64,000 nt of DNA from Telmatactis stephensoni (lineage: Eukaryota > Cnidaria > Anthozoa > Actiniaria > Isophelliidae): NCBI GenBank assembly GCA_029948255.1, contig JALIZF010001346.1, forward strand, positions 1-64,000, written 5' to 3'. The translations under genes and the position numbers were made by a program. Positions 53,293-63,842 of the stretch are shown piece by piece. The first letter of the stretch is position 1, and each line of letters begins with the position of its first letter. The notes beneath the pieces are model-generated. The model was not told where the DNA came from. It saw nothing but the letters and a program-made list of their open reading frames with translations, and ran no database searches.

Positions 53293-54582
53293 ATGGTTTT
53301 GGCTCCACAGGTTTTGCGTCCTTGGAAAGCGGCAATTCGTTGTGGTGCTTGTCTTTACCCTAATGACTCGGATGCAAACTTTTGTCAGGCTTGCGGCACG
53401 CTACAGACACCTGTTCCAGTCGTTTCAGCACCATCCCATGTTATAGATGTAGGTGCCATAAATGGGCGATTTGCCGAATTCCGATCGGCCCATCAGCGTA
53501 AGCCATACCAATGCCAAAAGGGCAGGCTTGAAGTCCAGCTCTCCACGTTTTTGTCTTCTTTGGTTCCTCCTCGAACTATTTCTTCCTGCACCGCAGATGA
53601 CGTTATTAAGTTCCTCATCAGCCGAGACTCTAGCGGGAAAACGGTGGTCCACAAGTCGTCCTGTTCAAAATCTGATTGCGCTTGTCCACGCCGTCTACCT
53701 GCAGGAACAGTTGACTCTTATCTAGGAAAGGTTTGGGCCATCTTCAACTCTTTGGGTCGCACAAGTGAATCCAACCCGGTTTCACATCCCAGAGTAAAAG
53801 AGTACTTGAAGTTCATCCGTGAGGAACAGGCAGGCCAAGGCATCGTGCCGTCGCAGGCCGTCCCGTTATTTTTCGTGAAGTTGAGACGCTTGATATCATA
53901 CCTTAGAGAACTTATTTCCAAGGGGATTGGCCTCTCTGTGTCTGAGCAATACGCACTTGCACGGGACGTTACGTTCTTCGTAGTCGACTTTTTTACTGGG
54001 GACAGGGCATCTGATCTTGGTCGTCTCCGATCGGAACAAGTGTTCAAGCTCAAGGACAGAGAGGGTTATCTCCTCCAGTTCACATTTGGGAAAACTGTAA
54101 CAAAAGGCGACACACGCCCTTTTGCTTTGATTCCAGTATCTTGTAAGGACGTCTGTCCGGTTTCGTGGCTCAATTATTATATTGCCGCCTGCAGCTCACT
54201 CGGCATCGTCTTAGCGCCAGGCTTTTTCTTTCGCACTTGTCATTCCAAAACTTCGGTAAGCCAGCGCCCCTTTGTCGGGCCCGCGGTCGCTAATTGTTTA
54301 CGTAAACATCTGCATGATGCCGGCTTGCACGAGGGTGAGACCCCTCATAGTTTTCGAACAGGCCTTTCCAACACGCTTAAACAGTTAGGCTGTTCTACAG
54401 AGGATATCGCTCGATATGTAGGTTGGCATAGCACGGCTATGGCTGAGCATTACACGCGCATCTCAGAACCATCTAGAGTTCTATCCCTGTTTAAGGATTT
54501 TGCTCATAGCCTTTCTTCAGGAGATCCCCAGGATCAGCTAAATGTGGCCCACCCTACAAACCTTTGTGGCCTTCATGGTTAA
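53293..54582 (+). CDS. Tyrosine recombinase with zinc ribbon and ALOG-like domain
   Basis: 429 codons from the ATG at 53293. Residues ~17-36 form a zinc ribbon (CGACLYPNDSDANFCQACG). Residues ~95-180 match the plant ALOG/LSH pattern: ADDVIKFLISRDSSGKTVVH, then Cys-rich SCSKSDCACPRRLPAG, TVDSYLGKVWAIFNSLGR, SNPVSHPRVKEYLKFIREEQ. The catalytic part has FFTGDRASDLGRLRSE (first Arg), KGDTRPFALIPV, PHSFRTGLSNTLKQLG (H-x-x-R), GWHST and AEHYTRI (nucleophile Tyr). Plant ALOG regulators are known to derive from the DNA-binding domain of such DIRS recombinases. The open frame is intact although the RT part is broken. Confidence 0.9.
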   Translation: MVLAPQVLRPWKAAIRCGACLYPNDSDANFCQACGTLQTPVPVVSAPSHVIDVGAINGRFAEFRSAHQRKPYQCQKGRLEVQLSTFLSSLVPPRTISSCTADDVIKFLISRDSSGKTVVHKSSCSKSDCACPRRLPAGTVDSYLGKVWAIFNSLGRTSESNPVSHPRVKEYLKFIREEQAGQGIVPSQAVPLFFVKLRRLISYLRELISKGIGLSVSEQYALARDVTFFVVDFFTGDRASDLGRLRSEQVFKLKDREGYLLQFTFGKTVTKGDTRPFALIPVSCKDVCPVSWLNYYIAACSSLGIVLAPGFFFRTCHSKTSVSQRPFVGPAVANCLRKHLHDAGLHEGETPHSFRTGLSNTLKQLGCSTEDIARYVGWHSTAMAEHYTRISEPSRVLSLFKDFAHSLSSGDPQDQLNVAHPTNLCGLHG

Positions 54583-54842
54583 GGTTTCCTTTTTTGCATG
54601 GGGCATCCCTCCGGCTGCCGTTGTTCCGGGGGTCGCTTGAGTTATTGAGTTATTTTCAGTTATTTGTATATTCGCACAATTTACAACACTTGGATTCTCG
54701 TCATGGCATATTTATGATTAAATACATAGACTCCAGGCTGTAAAGTTTTGTAGAAATGAGTTTTGAGTGTTGGGTATTGGATTCGGGTAGTGGATAAAGG
54801 ACTTTAAGGGCAATGCAGGCAATAGGTTGTATGCCATCGTCG

Positions 54843-55178
54843 GTTTACCTTAGCGAGCAGGGCGAGTCGCGGATCTCGCCCCATAACTCCGCGACATACT
54901 AATGATTATTCAGTAAAGATATATTATTATTATCACTGAATAATTAATTAGCATGGAGCAGTATAAATTAACCCTCCATACATTCCTCTGTTGCACTTTG
55001 ACGTTCGGAGCTTCAGAAACGGAATTTTGCCGCACCCACACACCCCTAGGTCTGGTGGCGGCGGTGGATCATGCTCTTCTTCCTCTGCTGTTTACCTCGC
55101 ATCGTTAGCAGTCGCGGATCTTGCCCCATAACTCTATCTCCGCGACTATGCTAATGATTATTCAGTGAGGATATATTA
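54843..55178 (+). repeat. Two direct repeats around a TATA segment (possible split direct repeats)
   Basis: 54843-54929 and 55090-55178 are ~85% alike by eye: GTTTACCT, AGTCGCGGATCT, GCCCCATAACTC, CTCCGCGAC, CTAATGATTATTCAGT, GATATATT. Each can fold (GTCGCGGA with TCCGCGAC). Between them are CAGTATAAATTAACC and a pyrimidine-rich leader. YR retrotransposons with split direct repeats have this B1-A2-B2 end; the matching A1 copy is not seen because the 5' end is missing. Confidence 0.5.
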
Positions 55179-56096
55179 CTATATTCATGAAATTAAAGTT
55201 TTCGGAGACACAAATGCCGTCGTTCGAGTTGACGCTAAATGTTGGAGATCGATGCGAAAAAGTGAAAAGCCTCACAAACTTCAGCTGGAAATCTCGAATA
55301 ATACCTTTACTGAGGCTTGCTGCACTTGTACGGCAGGGTAAGTACCATATTTCTTACTTATAGGAAAATTTAGCGATATTGTCATACCTTTACGTTCCTT
55401 CTAAAATAATTTTTTGGTGGAAGTTAACTTACACTGCCTTAACGCTCCGATCAGATGCAAAATGCGTACATTCAGTTGTGCAAGATTGGTTTATGAACAA
55501 CCCTATCTTAAACAGCGAAAATCTCGATTTTTGCGTTAAATTTACAAGTTATTATATAAATAAAACAAAAACTAAATCCAGGCGTCCAAACAGGGTAATG
55601 ATACTAGTATTGGCATGCAATCCTCGTGTATTCACGCCTTACATTCTGTAGCAGCTTGCTCGTTCTAGTTTCCAAACCAGAATATAAATTTTTTATCATA
55701 ATGTAGTTAACTAGCTTATCTCAAATGTAATCTAAGAAATCTATCATGACTGACAGCGTCTCCTTTCACAGTCTTTCAGGCCACTGTTCACACATAGTTG
55801 GACTCATTAAATCACTTCAGGGGTTCAAGCTTCATAATCTAACACACGTACCAGATCAACTAAGTTGTACAAGTCTACCACAGCAGTGGAACAAACCTAG
55901 AGGATTAAAAATACGACCAGTGCCTATTAAGGATGATGTTGTTGCCAGACCTTTGGAGAACAGAAAAAGAAAACCTGTACTATGTCAACTTGATTTGAAT
56001 AAGAAGTAATGGACTTTTCTGTTTTGATATTGTCACTAAATGACTAAGAACCATAAATTTATAACCACTTTATTTCAATATATTTCTACTTTTTCT

Positions 56097-56227
56097 AGAG
56101 TGGTTTTCAAAAACCTGTGAAATAGATATTGCACTTCCACATGTTAGTAATAAACCCTGATTCCATTGTTTTCTTTTCAATTAGTGGCTTTTTACTATAA
56201 CTTTCACAGGTTAATGAAAACCACTCT
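56097..56227. mobile_element. 131-bp hairpin MITE inside the YqaJ gene
   Basis: TAGAGTGGTTTTC at 56096 pairs with GAAAACCACTCTA at 56228. An internal CCATTGTTTTCTTTT block is shared with the MITE at 49205. It lies in an intron of the YqaJ gene and is flanked by TA. Confidence 0.8.
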
Positions 56228-56416
56228 ATATCTTCATTACAATCATCATGAATAATTACAATTTAAGGTTACCAAAAATAGCAACTGAAGAAATTCAACA
56301 CTTGAAGCATCTGAAGGGAACCCCATTGGAGTACGTCTTATCTAGAGAGGCTTCCAAAAGTCAAAACTGCTTTTGGTGAGGTACAAATGGGATCTGTTCT
56401 ATCATATCAGGTACAT

Positions 56417-57530
56417 TTATCTCTTTACATTATCCTTTTCTTTAATGAAAACATCTTGGAAATAGGTCAAGTAACAACAAACAGACCAAATCTTATTAAT
56501 ATTCTTAAAAAGGGATGTTGGTACACGACAAGAAAGAATTTTATATGTTTTTACCTTTGCAATTACCCTCTCAATATGCACTCTGTGTTTGGCAATTTTC
56601 TGGGTCAAGACAGTGTCAGAAGTTGACATCTGACTCCCTGATGCAGCAAAGGGTGGAATATTTAACAGTAAGCCTAATTTCTTTAACTCGTCATTTATAG
56701 TGAACCCCTTATCTGCCATAATGGCATCCCCTTCTTTGACATACTCATTTGATTTGAGTATCTGAAGCAAATCATAAAAAGCCACTTTGCTCTGTAAGTG
56801 CTGGATCAGACACTGATCCTGTAAATAATTCTGAAACAAATACAACAGTGCCTCTGGGGTCACAACCTATTAAACCCTTAAGTGTTGTGCTTGATTTGTA
56901 ATCACTGTACATTTGACTCTGTAAAGCAAGTCCACAAGGAACTTGGGTCCTAAGCTCTGTCCCATCAATGATAACTAGAGTTGTAGGGAAATCTGCTTTA
57001 AATTCGTTTGGCATGTTCTTAATTATGTCATCTCTGTGAGGCCAAATGCTTAATTGGCCCAACTTAAGATACATGTGGTCAATCCACTCATTAAAAATAA
57101 TACCACTTGATTGGAGGGAGATGCCAAACCTAATGCAAAGATCTTTAAGTCCAAAGTTATGTCTTAACCTACATAATGTCAAGAAAAGACAATCTTCATT
57201 TGACAATGACTGAATATCTCTGCGTCCCTTTTCACATCCCAACCTACAATTACCAGGAACAAGGAATGCAAGCAGTGCTGTGAACCTTAGATAAGGTTAT
57301 GCCAGTGTAGTACCTAAACAGGTCTTTTATTTTCTGTTGCCTGGCTAAAATCTTTTTTGTTCCAAAGGCAGATCTGCTGTCAAGGTCATCTTTAAGTTGT
57401 TGTATTGTTTTACTTTTTAACTCTACTTCCTTTTTGAGTTCATTTATAGTTGCTTTATGAGTTTCAATTTCCGACTTTAAGCTCTGTATTTCACATGTAG
57501 CTGCTAGAATATCCATTGGAGATATCCCTG
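56417..57530 (-). pseudogene. DDE_Tnp_4-type transposase of the ISL2EU-like element
   Basis: From an acceptor near 57531: coiled coil (IQSLKSEIETHKATINELKK; LKSKTIQQLKDDLDSRSAFG), then a frame change near 57260. Next are the HTH (SLSNEDCLFLTLCRLRHNFG; LCIRFGISLQSSGIIFNEWI) and catalytic blocks TTLVIIDGTELRTQVP (first Asp), GTVVFVSELFTGSVSDPAL, AIMADKGFTINDELKK (second Asp) and AKHRVHIERVIAKVKTYKIL (Glu). A T-run near 56781 has a one-base change. The whole exon lies inside an intron of the opposite-strand YqaJ gene. Confidence 0.8.
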
Positions 57531-58642
57531 AGATAAAAAAAAATAAAATTAAATTAACATGCAATAAATTATTTAGTAATATTAAACTTGCTGTTCATTT
57601 TCTATTAGGTAAACAACATAAAAATAATACAAGTGCCAGATTTCAAAGGTTGTGGAAACACATCAGTGCATAACACTTCTCCTGTGAGCTTGTCAGCTGA
57701 ACATCAAGAATTAAATAATGGTTCTGCAGACATTGATGTACATTTTATTGAACAGAGCACAAGAGACCAAGCCAATTCAGATCAGTGGTTTAAAGCAAGA
57801 AGCTGCAGGCTTACAGCGTCCAATTTTGGCAGAGTGTTGAAAAGAAAGGCAACCCCTTCTGAAAAATTCTTATGCAGTCCTTTTTTGTCAAAATAAATCA
57901 TTGTCTGCCCCAGCTCTTGATTATGGAAGGAGGAATGAAAAGAATGCTAAAGCCAAATATCTAGAAAAATATCCATCTAGGCATTTTCATGAAGTGTGGA
58001 CTAGTAATAAATAAAGAATTTTGTTTTCTTGGGGCCACACCAGATGGCAGAGTCTATGATGATGGGAAGAGTGGTATAGCAGAAATAGAAATGTCCCTAC
58101 ACTGCTAGAAATTATACTATTAAGGAAGCATTTGACAAGCTAGATAATTTCTGCTTACAAATGGATCAGACAACTGAATTGTTTTTGTTAAAGAAAGACC
58201 ACGAATACTATGCTCAAGTACAGGGTCAGCTAATGATAACAGGATGTGAGTTTTGTGATTTTGTTGTTTACACTAAGAAAGATATTCATGTCAATAGAGT
58301 TCTCCCTGATATTACATTTATGGAATCAATGTTAACAAATCTTGCTGACGTTTTTTAAAAAATATGCAAAACCAGTCTTGGATAAACAAAAGGAAAATAG
58401 GTAAGCTTACTTAGAGAGTGCTTACATGGCTCGTCTGTCTGGACTGTTTTATTACAGAGGTTTTCTTTGTTTTCACTGCCATTAACTCTGTAAAAACAAA
58501 AGAAACGACAAATAAATTAAAAGTTATTAAAAAAGGAAATGACAAATGAGCAAATTTATAAGAGTGCTTACGTTAAGTTAGTTATAACAGTTGAGTTATA
58601 AGCTAAGCTTATTTGAAAATAAACTATGTACGTTTACTATTT

Positions 58643-59137
58643 TCATACAGGTCTTGAATCTGCGTCACGCTTTCTTTCGTGAATGCATCTTCCTCGAGTC
58701 TCTGCTTTTTTGGTTCTGGGATGAGGGTTTGATTCTCAGAGATATTTTGAAGTGGTCTTCTCTTCGGAGGTTTTCTTGCTAACGTTGGCTTCGAACCATC
58801 AGCAGGAATGGGGTCAGGATAATTGTCAGTCGGACCATTCCCTCCAACAAAATGCTGCAAAGTGATAAATCAGAAAAAATTAAAACTTAAGCTTATAAAC
58901 AAACACATTTAAGATAAATATACGACAAAAGCACTTAACCTTCGAACACACTGCTTTGTGTTTGTTTATCCTTCCCACGTTGAGCTGATAGTGTGGTCTT
59001 CCGCATGCTTTTATCCAACGAAGACATTTCTCCAAATTCGTTTTTGGTTTAGGGAATAAAATAAATCGAACTCCCTCTAATCTAGCTGGAAAACGTTCGT
59101 CAGCATTACAAGTACCCCAAGCACATCTTAATACCAT
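58643..59137 (-). CDS. THAP domain exons of the ISL2EU-like transposase
   Basis: Exon 1 (59137 to about 58940) encodes MVLRCAWGTCNADERFPARL, then RFILFPKPKTNLEKCLRWIK and ends KAVCSK|GTTAAG. Exon 2 (58854 to about 58643) begins HFVGGNGPTDNYPDPIPADG, completing the C2CH THAP zinc finger across the splice, followed by a Pro/Lys-rich linker. The THAP finger should bind the element ends. It continues to the coiled-coil and DDE exon at 57530. Confidence 0.85.
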
Positions 59138-59399
59138 GGTTTACATAGTATTAGGAGAACAGAAAACTCTATTTTCGAAAGACAACTGCTTCTCCCTGAA
59201 ACCTTGTTTGTGGGACAATATGGCGGCTGTAATTTATTCATAATTTAACGGCATCTGATTGGCTCAGCGAAACCATGTGATTGACAGACCGGAAGCATGA
59301 ATATAAGGCCAACATAACTCAGTGACTTGTCAAAAAAAACATTGATTGAAATAGAAAATTGGAAATTATTGATAAAAGAAGAGAATCGATCATTTACTT

Positions 59400-60000
59400 G
59401 TCGTGGACAAGGCAGGCAATGAAGGCCCGAATTTGATTGTATTGAAAGGCTGATCTGTCATTTACTTCCCGTAAGGCACTTGCATTTCTTATCAGCTCTC
59501 TCATCATTAGCTGTTTCACTTGGGTCATGCCCATATCTTGATGTCGATGATATATACTTCTACCGTCACCTCTTGAATTGCTAATTATGCTGCTATGGCC
59601 TTGAATGAAAGGCCCTCGCGCCACTTGGCGAAACACACTTCCTTTTTACTGGTCCGTGAGACCTTTCCATATAATTTCTTTAATGATTCAACCTGTGTGA
59701 AGCAAACAAGAAAGTGGATTTCAGTTACTGAGCAAGCTTAAACGAAGTGCTACCTCGTGTCTAGTATCGAGTCTAGTAGCGTGCGGCAAATAAAGTTACT
59801 TTATAGAGAGAGAGAGTGAATGATAAATGTGAATAAGTTACAATAGTAAGTTCCCCATATAAAACAAAATAGAAAGGAAGAAACTTACGGGTATTTCACA
59901 TTTTGCACGTTTTGTGTTGTTGGGGATTGGGTGGACTTGCACGTCGTTTGTTCCTGAAGCATCGGAGAAAATATGTAGCTACGTGTACTGATAATCATGC
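59400..60000 (-). pseudogene. Fragment with a helix-turn-helix like the RecQ C-terminal HTH
   Basis: Two exon pieces. About 59968-59888 encodes NDVQVHPIPNNTKRAKCEIP with a GTAAGT donor. About 59695-59400 encodes SLKKLYGKVSRTSKKEVCFA and WREGLSFKAIAA, then a stop and frame change before QVKQLMMRELIRNASALREV. The WREGLSFKAIA stretch followed by a Thr-containing recognition helix resembles HTH modules at the C-terminus of some RecQ-like proteins. It may be the tail of a lost helicase gene. Low certainty. Confidence 0.35.
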
Positions 60001-60239
60001 AGCACAAGACTAGTTATCAGGTTATTAGCATTGTTTCTATACATACCTTTGGCTGTCCATATCTAATGAATTGAAGACTGAAAAAAGACTGTAGTAGAGC
60101 AATAAGAACTCGAGTTGTTGTCGGCTGAAATGCTGATTCAAGTAATCTGAGCTCGAAGAGAACAATAAGATAGGATGTAAAGAATTTCAAAAGGTGTTAT
60201 TGCGGAGAAGGAGTGCCGTTGTCACACTTAGATTCAGTC

Positions 60240-60760
60240 ATGGATGTCCGCTCAGTAGTTTGGTTTCTAATTTTTGAATATCTCGAATGTTCTGACTTAG
60301 CAAGAGTTGCAATGTCATGTTATATTTGGTGGACGGCGATCTTTGGTAAATGGTCAGCGAAACGCTTGAAGAAAAGGCTCAATTACTCCAATGACCTGGA
60401 TATTTCTGGAACTGGAGCACTCTACATTAGAATCCCGCTGAAGGTCTTCAGGGGAGTAATGTATTTGGACATTTTTAATACAGAAATTACATCCAAGCAC
60501 ATCCAACAAATAGCATGAGAATCAGATCTCCTGTATTTAAATGTTGCAGGATGCCAGCGGTTAGAGGACAAGTTTTTTTTCCGCAGCAAGGAAAGCTTAG
60601 GAGGACTGGCAGAGCTGGATATATCAAACATTCCAAAGTTATCTATTTTGGGATTAGTGTGTGCGTGTTCGTATTTGGAATTAAAGTTAGTCAAAGTACA
60701 TGGAATGAGGCTATCGACAAGTGAATGGCTATTTCTTTTGAAAACATTTGAGTCAAGAGG
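60240..60760 (+). pseudogene. F-box/LRR-like gene fragment with in-frame TGA
   Basis: The ATG at 60240 is followed by an F-box-like region (RSVVWFLIFEYLECSDLARV). Leucine-rich-repeat-like segments follow (GVMYLDIFNTEITSKHIQQI; then, after a TGA at 60516, DLLYLNVAGCQRLEDKFFF, LAELDISNIPKLSILGL and LELKLVKVHGMRLSTSEWLF). The frame continues straight past the TGA. The codon context fits a CGA-to-TGA transition. Could be a host gene fragment, an exon with readthrough, or a captured sequence. Confidence 0.5.
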
Positions 60761-60784
60761 CGAATGCCAAATTGTAAATAATGA

Positions 60785-60840
60785 TATAATGATGATAATT
60801 TATATAGCGCCTATCCAAAGTCTGCTCTAGGCACTTTTCA
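60785..60840 (+). repeat. Second copy of the ATTTATATAGCGCCT repeat
   Basis: TTTATATAGCGCCTATCC preceded by GATGATAA units. It interrupts the LRR-like sequence at about 60765. Confidence 0.6.
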
Positions 60841-62452
60841 AAAACATATACTGAACATGCATGGTAGACTGTGAGCATAGGATGGCGCCTCGGGCTGCCG
60901 CTACACAGTCCGTACCATGAAAATTTATTTAAAAAAAGTACACTATAAATTACTGCACTACAAATTACTATACTACAAATTACTCTTTAAAATTACAATC
61001 AAAACACAAAATGGTGACGAACAGTTTCCTATTTATCGCTGCTTCAGGAAGGAATTTGACAAACTATAAGAACATGCGAACTTTGTTATGATTTCAGCGT
61101 TTTTGTGGTTAGCGTTTCTAATGGTTGTATTTTCATTATTATCTTGGTAATATAGTATAGTCGATTGAATAATGTAATCATGATAAACAGAAAATGATTT
61201 AGCAAACAATTATTTGACCTTGTATGCGAGTAATGTTGTGAATGAGAGAATGAGCCAATCAGGTTGCCGTTGTGCGCATGAAATGACAAGATGATGAATA
61301 AGAAAAGAAACAGATACCATGCCAATCTGAAAATATCCTATTTTGTCAATGTTCCCCACATGCAATTTGTTCCAAACTCACGGATGTTATCAATTGTTGT
61401 AAATCAAGTTTGCCTGCCAATAAAAGGCAACTACATCGGATTTGTATAAGAACAAGAATGAAGATGTGTTTGAATTTGGCGCTTTTCAAACTTAAGCCAA
61501 TAAGATTGGAATATGTAATTCAATTAACACTATCGTAATCCAAATCTTAAGAGGCAGTCTCCCTAAGATCCTCATGACCACTTTTTTTTAAGAAATAGAT
61601 TTCTTTCAAAACTTGTGTGCAAAGTTACCTTTAATAGGGTTATTCTAAAATGCATTTTGTTTTTAGTATTGTATTATTCTCGCAAAGTTACAGGGGGGGT
61701 CAAGTTTAGGGGCAAATTGATGATTTTGGCTGATTTTTATTTCTGAATTTTTACTGATTTTAAACCTCTGTAGCTCTGTCAAAATTGAATTTAAAACTAA
61801 ATCCTTCCACATGATAGTAGCTTTATACCTCACAAATAACAAGACATCTACAAAAATTTCAAAAATATTTTCTAAATGTAGAAATTTTATCTTCAATGGC
61901 AAACGGAAATCGAGGATTCGCAGTTTCTTAAATTATTGTCGAAGGAAAAAAATTAAATCTCAAAAGTTAGACTTCGCATGAAGTTAATATTTCCATTGTG
62001 GTAAGATGAAAGGTTGGTCTTACTTATTATAAAATAAAATCTTGCGGCCAGTGGGTTTTGGGGATGTTACAGCTCAACCAAACGTCAGCATTTTCACATT
62101 TCCGTGTTTTGAGCAAAATAACAATATGAACATTTCGCTATCTATTACGCTTTAAAAGGTATAGTTTTATGGATAATTTTGACTCAGAGTAAAACAAACC
62201 TTCGTTAGGCTTACACCTGCAGCGATTTTCAAAATAATACGAACTCTGACCTCCAAACAGTCCGTTGGAATTTGGGTTTTCGCTTCCGCCCACTTCAAAC
62301 ATACATACCCCAAAAATATTCATCAGGATCCCTAAAAACATACCAAATGACATAATATGATCTTTAAACGACCTGTAAAAGCTAAATGTGATTTTGGCAT
62401 AAATAAAATCTTCGTATTTTTAATTTCTAAATTTGATTGACGGAAGTGATTA
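60841..62452. other. No gene recognised
   Basis: AT-rich non-coding DNA with scattered short inverted motifs. No supported feature. Confidence 0.4.
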
Positions 62453-62890
62453 GAGCGAATTCGTATATCGCACTTTTACATGCTAATGAGCTCTGAATAT
62501 TCTAATGAGCTGTACTACCTTGCGAAAACTAATACAAAATGATTTTAGAACACAATTAACTGCAAAATGTACGTAAAGGGAAATATAATCAGTTTTATTT
62601 TCATTTTTCAAAGTCAGCTTTCCTTTCAGGGTTGGACAAAAAACAAGAATAAAAGCCAGTTGTCTAGAACTGTTCCAAGCTTAGATTTGCTCACACTGGT
62701 TTACTGATCGACATTTTGCAAAAGCTGATTAACACTGTCCACTGGACATTACTTTAGAATTACTATTTTTGTTAACATGTATTTTTACGGTGTTTGGGCT
62801 TTTTCCTTGTTCGTGCAACTCCAAACAGCTAATTAGAATATAAGACGAGCTCATTAGCATGTAAAACTGCGGTATACGAATTCGCTATAA
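62453..62890. mobile_element. ~440-bp MITE with AGCGAATTCGTATA ends
   Basis: AGCGAATTCGTATATCGCAC at 62455 pairs with the complement near 62888. Both arms continue TTTTACATGCTAATGAGCT and then ATTCTAAT. About 65-bp arms, non-coding interior. Confidence 0.75.
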
Positions 62891-63459
62891 TAAACAAATA
62901 TTCCAACGAACTTTTCAATGCGTGAGTTCGCATAATTTCGAAAATCGCTGTAAATGTTAGCTAATGTCTTGAAAAAATCGTATTTGATCAGAAATGAATG
63001 ATCTGGTATTGATTATAATCATTAACCCGATTCATAATCCACAACAATTCGTTTGCTCGTAACATCTCAAGATAGCATCATCACAAACATCAGTTAATAA
63101 ACAAAATACATTAAAATGAAATAATCTTGAGTGTAAATACAAGAAAACACAAACTAATCACGAAAAACCTTACCATTAGTTGGCTATAATTGACACAGTC
63201 AATCGTCCCTCGTGTTGCACGAACTGGCTGATCATCAGCTATCTTTTTGTTGGTTTTCTTGCATTTTTGATTGGTTTCATCGATGGCTATAAACAACCTC
63301 TTGTACATAAAGCATTCTCAAATATTCATCAAGTGTTAAAGCAGTAAAAAACAAGGAAAACTGCTCGAATCCTCCATCATTGTTCGAGTTATTGACATTA
63401 TAAAAGCTGAAACCGCTGACCAGCAAAATATATACCTAGCTGTCAAACACACGTGCAAA
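62891..63459. other. No gene; upstream region of the exon at 63460
   Basis: Non-coding. It may hold the promoter of the next gene; a TATAAAA-like motif lies near 63399. Confidence 0.35.
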
Positions 63460-63842
63460 ATGGCGAGTGTTTGCTTTCACGCAGACGAAAATTGCGGCGA
63501 ATCTCGTGGAAAAACATCTCTTGTAAAATTAAGTGCATGTTATGATGATGTGAAAAGTCACCTTTTAGCATACCATTTGTCTAGAGATGACTTGTCAGAG
63601 CAAACGCTTATCCTGGCCAGGTCGGGAATTTTTGATGTAAAAGATGATGATGTAGCAAATTGGTGGGTTTGCCCACGACACAGACACAGTCTTGGAAAGT
63701 TTTGGCTTCCTAGTAAAAGATCGTGCAATATGCCGAATCACTGTGGTGCTCTTAAGACTTTGACAGGGAGAGATGTTATAACACTGGATCTCGCAATATG
63801 GGCACAAAAACTGTACGGTTTAAATGTGCAGCTTGGAGCACG
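63460..63842 (+). CDS. First exon of a paralogue of the TTAA-element gene
   Basis: The ATG at 63460 opens an intact frame to the donor GGAGCAC|GTAAGT at about 63841. The protein has a Cys/His-rich N-terminal module: SVCFHADENCGESRGK, LILARSGIFDVKDDD, NWWVCPRHRHSLGKFW, SKRSCNMPNHC, LTGRDVITLDLAIW and GLNVQLGA. It matches the N-terminal exons at 11380-10680 in order and spacing (LILCRAG, FDV, CKYHRDSLGIYW, KLIPLGSG), except that here the module is one exon. No lesion seen. It is either the start of a second transposon copy of another subfamily or a host gene derived from one; the rest lies beyond the window. Confidence 0.65.

Larger units (their letters stand above)
49521..55180 (+). mobile_element. 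5'-truncated DIRS-type retrotransposon with ALOG-type recombinase
   Basis: Order: palindromic tandem-repeat array (49521-50290), gag exon (50379), reverse transcriptase (51100), RNase H (52362), tyrosine recombinase with zinc ribbon and ALOG-like domain (53293), then two ~88-bp direct repeats (54843-54929, 55090-55178) around a TATA-bearing segment. The promoter and first gag exon found in the related fragment at 424-938 are missing on the left. Pol has at least two frameshifts. Confidence 0.8.
55190..58380 (+). pseudogene. SWIM/YqaJ gene of an ISL2EU-like transposon
   Basis: Exon pieces: 55195-55343 (VRVDAKCWRSMRKSEKPHK ... FTEACCTCTAG, donor GTAAGTA); about 55765-56009 (LSGHCSHIVGLIKSLQGFK), which completes the SWIM zinc motif CxC-x-CxH across the splice; about 56265-56410 (KIATEEIQHLKHLKGTPLEY, frame change, then ends SVLSYQ|GTACAT); 57609-58380. 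The last piece contains the YqaJ recombinase/exonuclease start ([20 protein letters not shown]), then GRRNEKNAKAKYLEKYPS, GATPDGRVYDDGKSGIAEIE and EYYAQVQGQLMITGCEFCDF, but with in-frame stops and frame changes. ISL2EU elements are known to pair such a YqaJ protein with a transposase. This copy is broken. Confidence 0.75.

Noticed and set aside
61086..63308. Several short frames in the right-hand spacer
   Set aside because: AT-rich, short, no recognisable domain or splice context.
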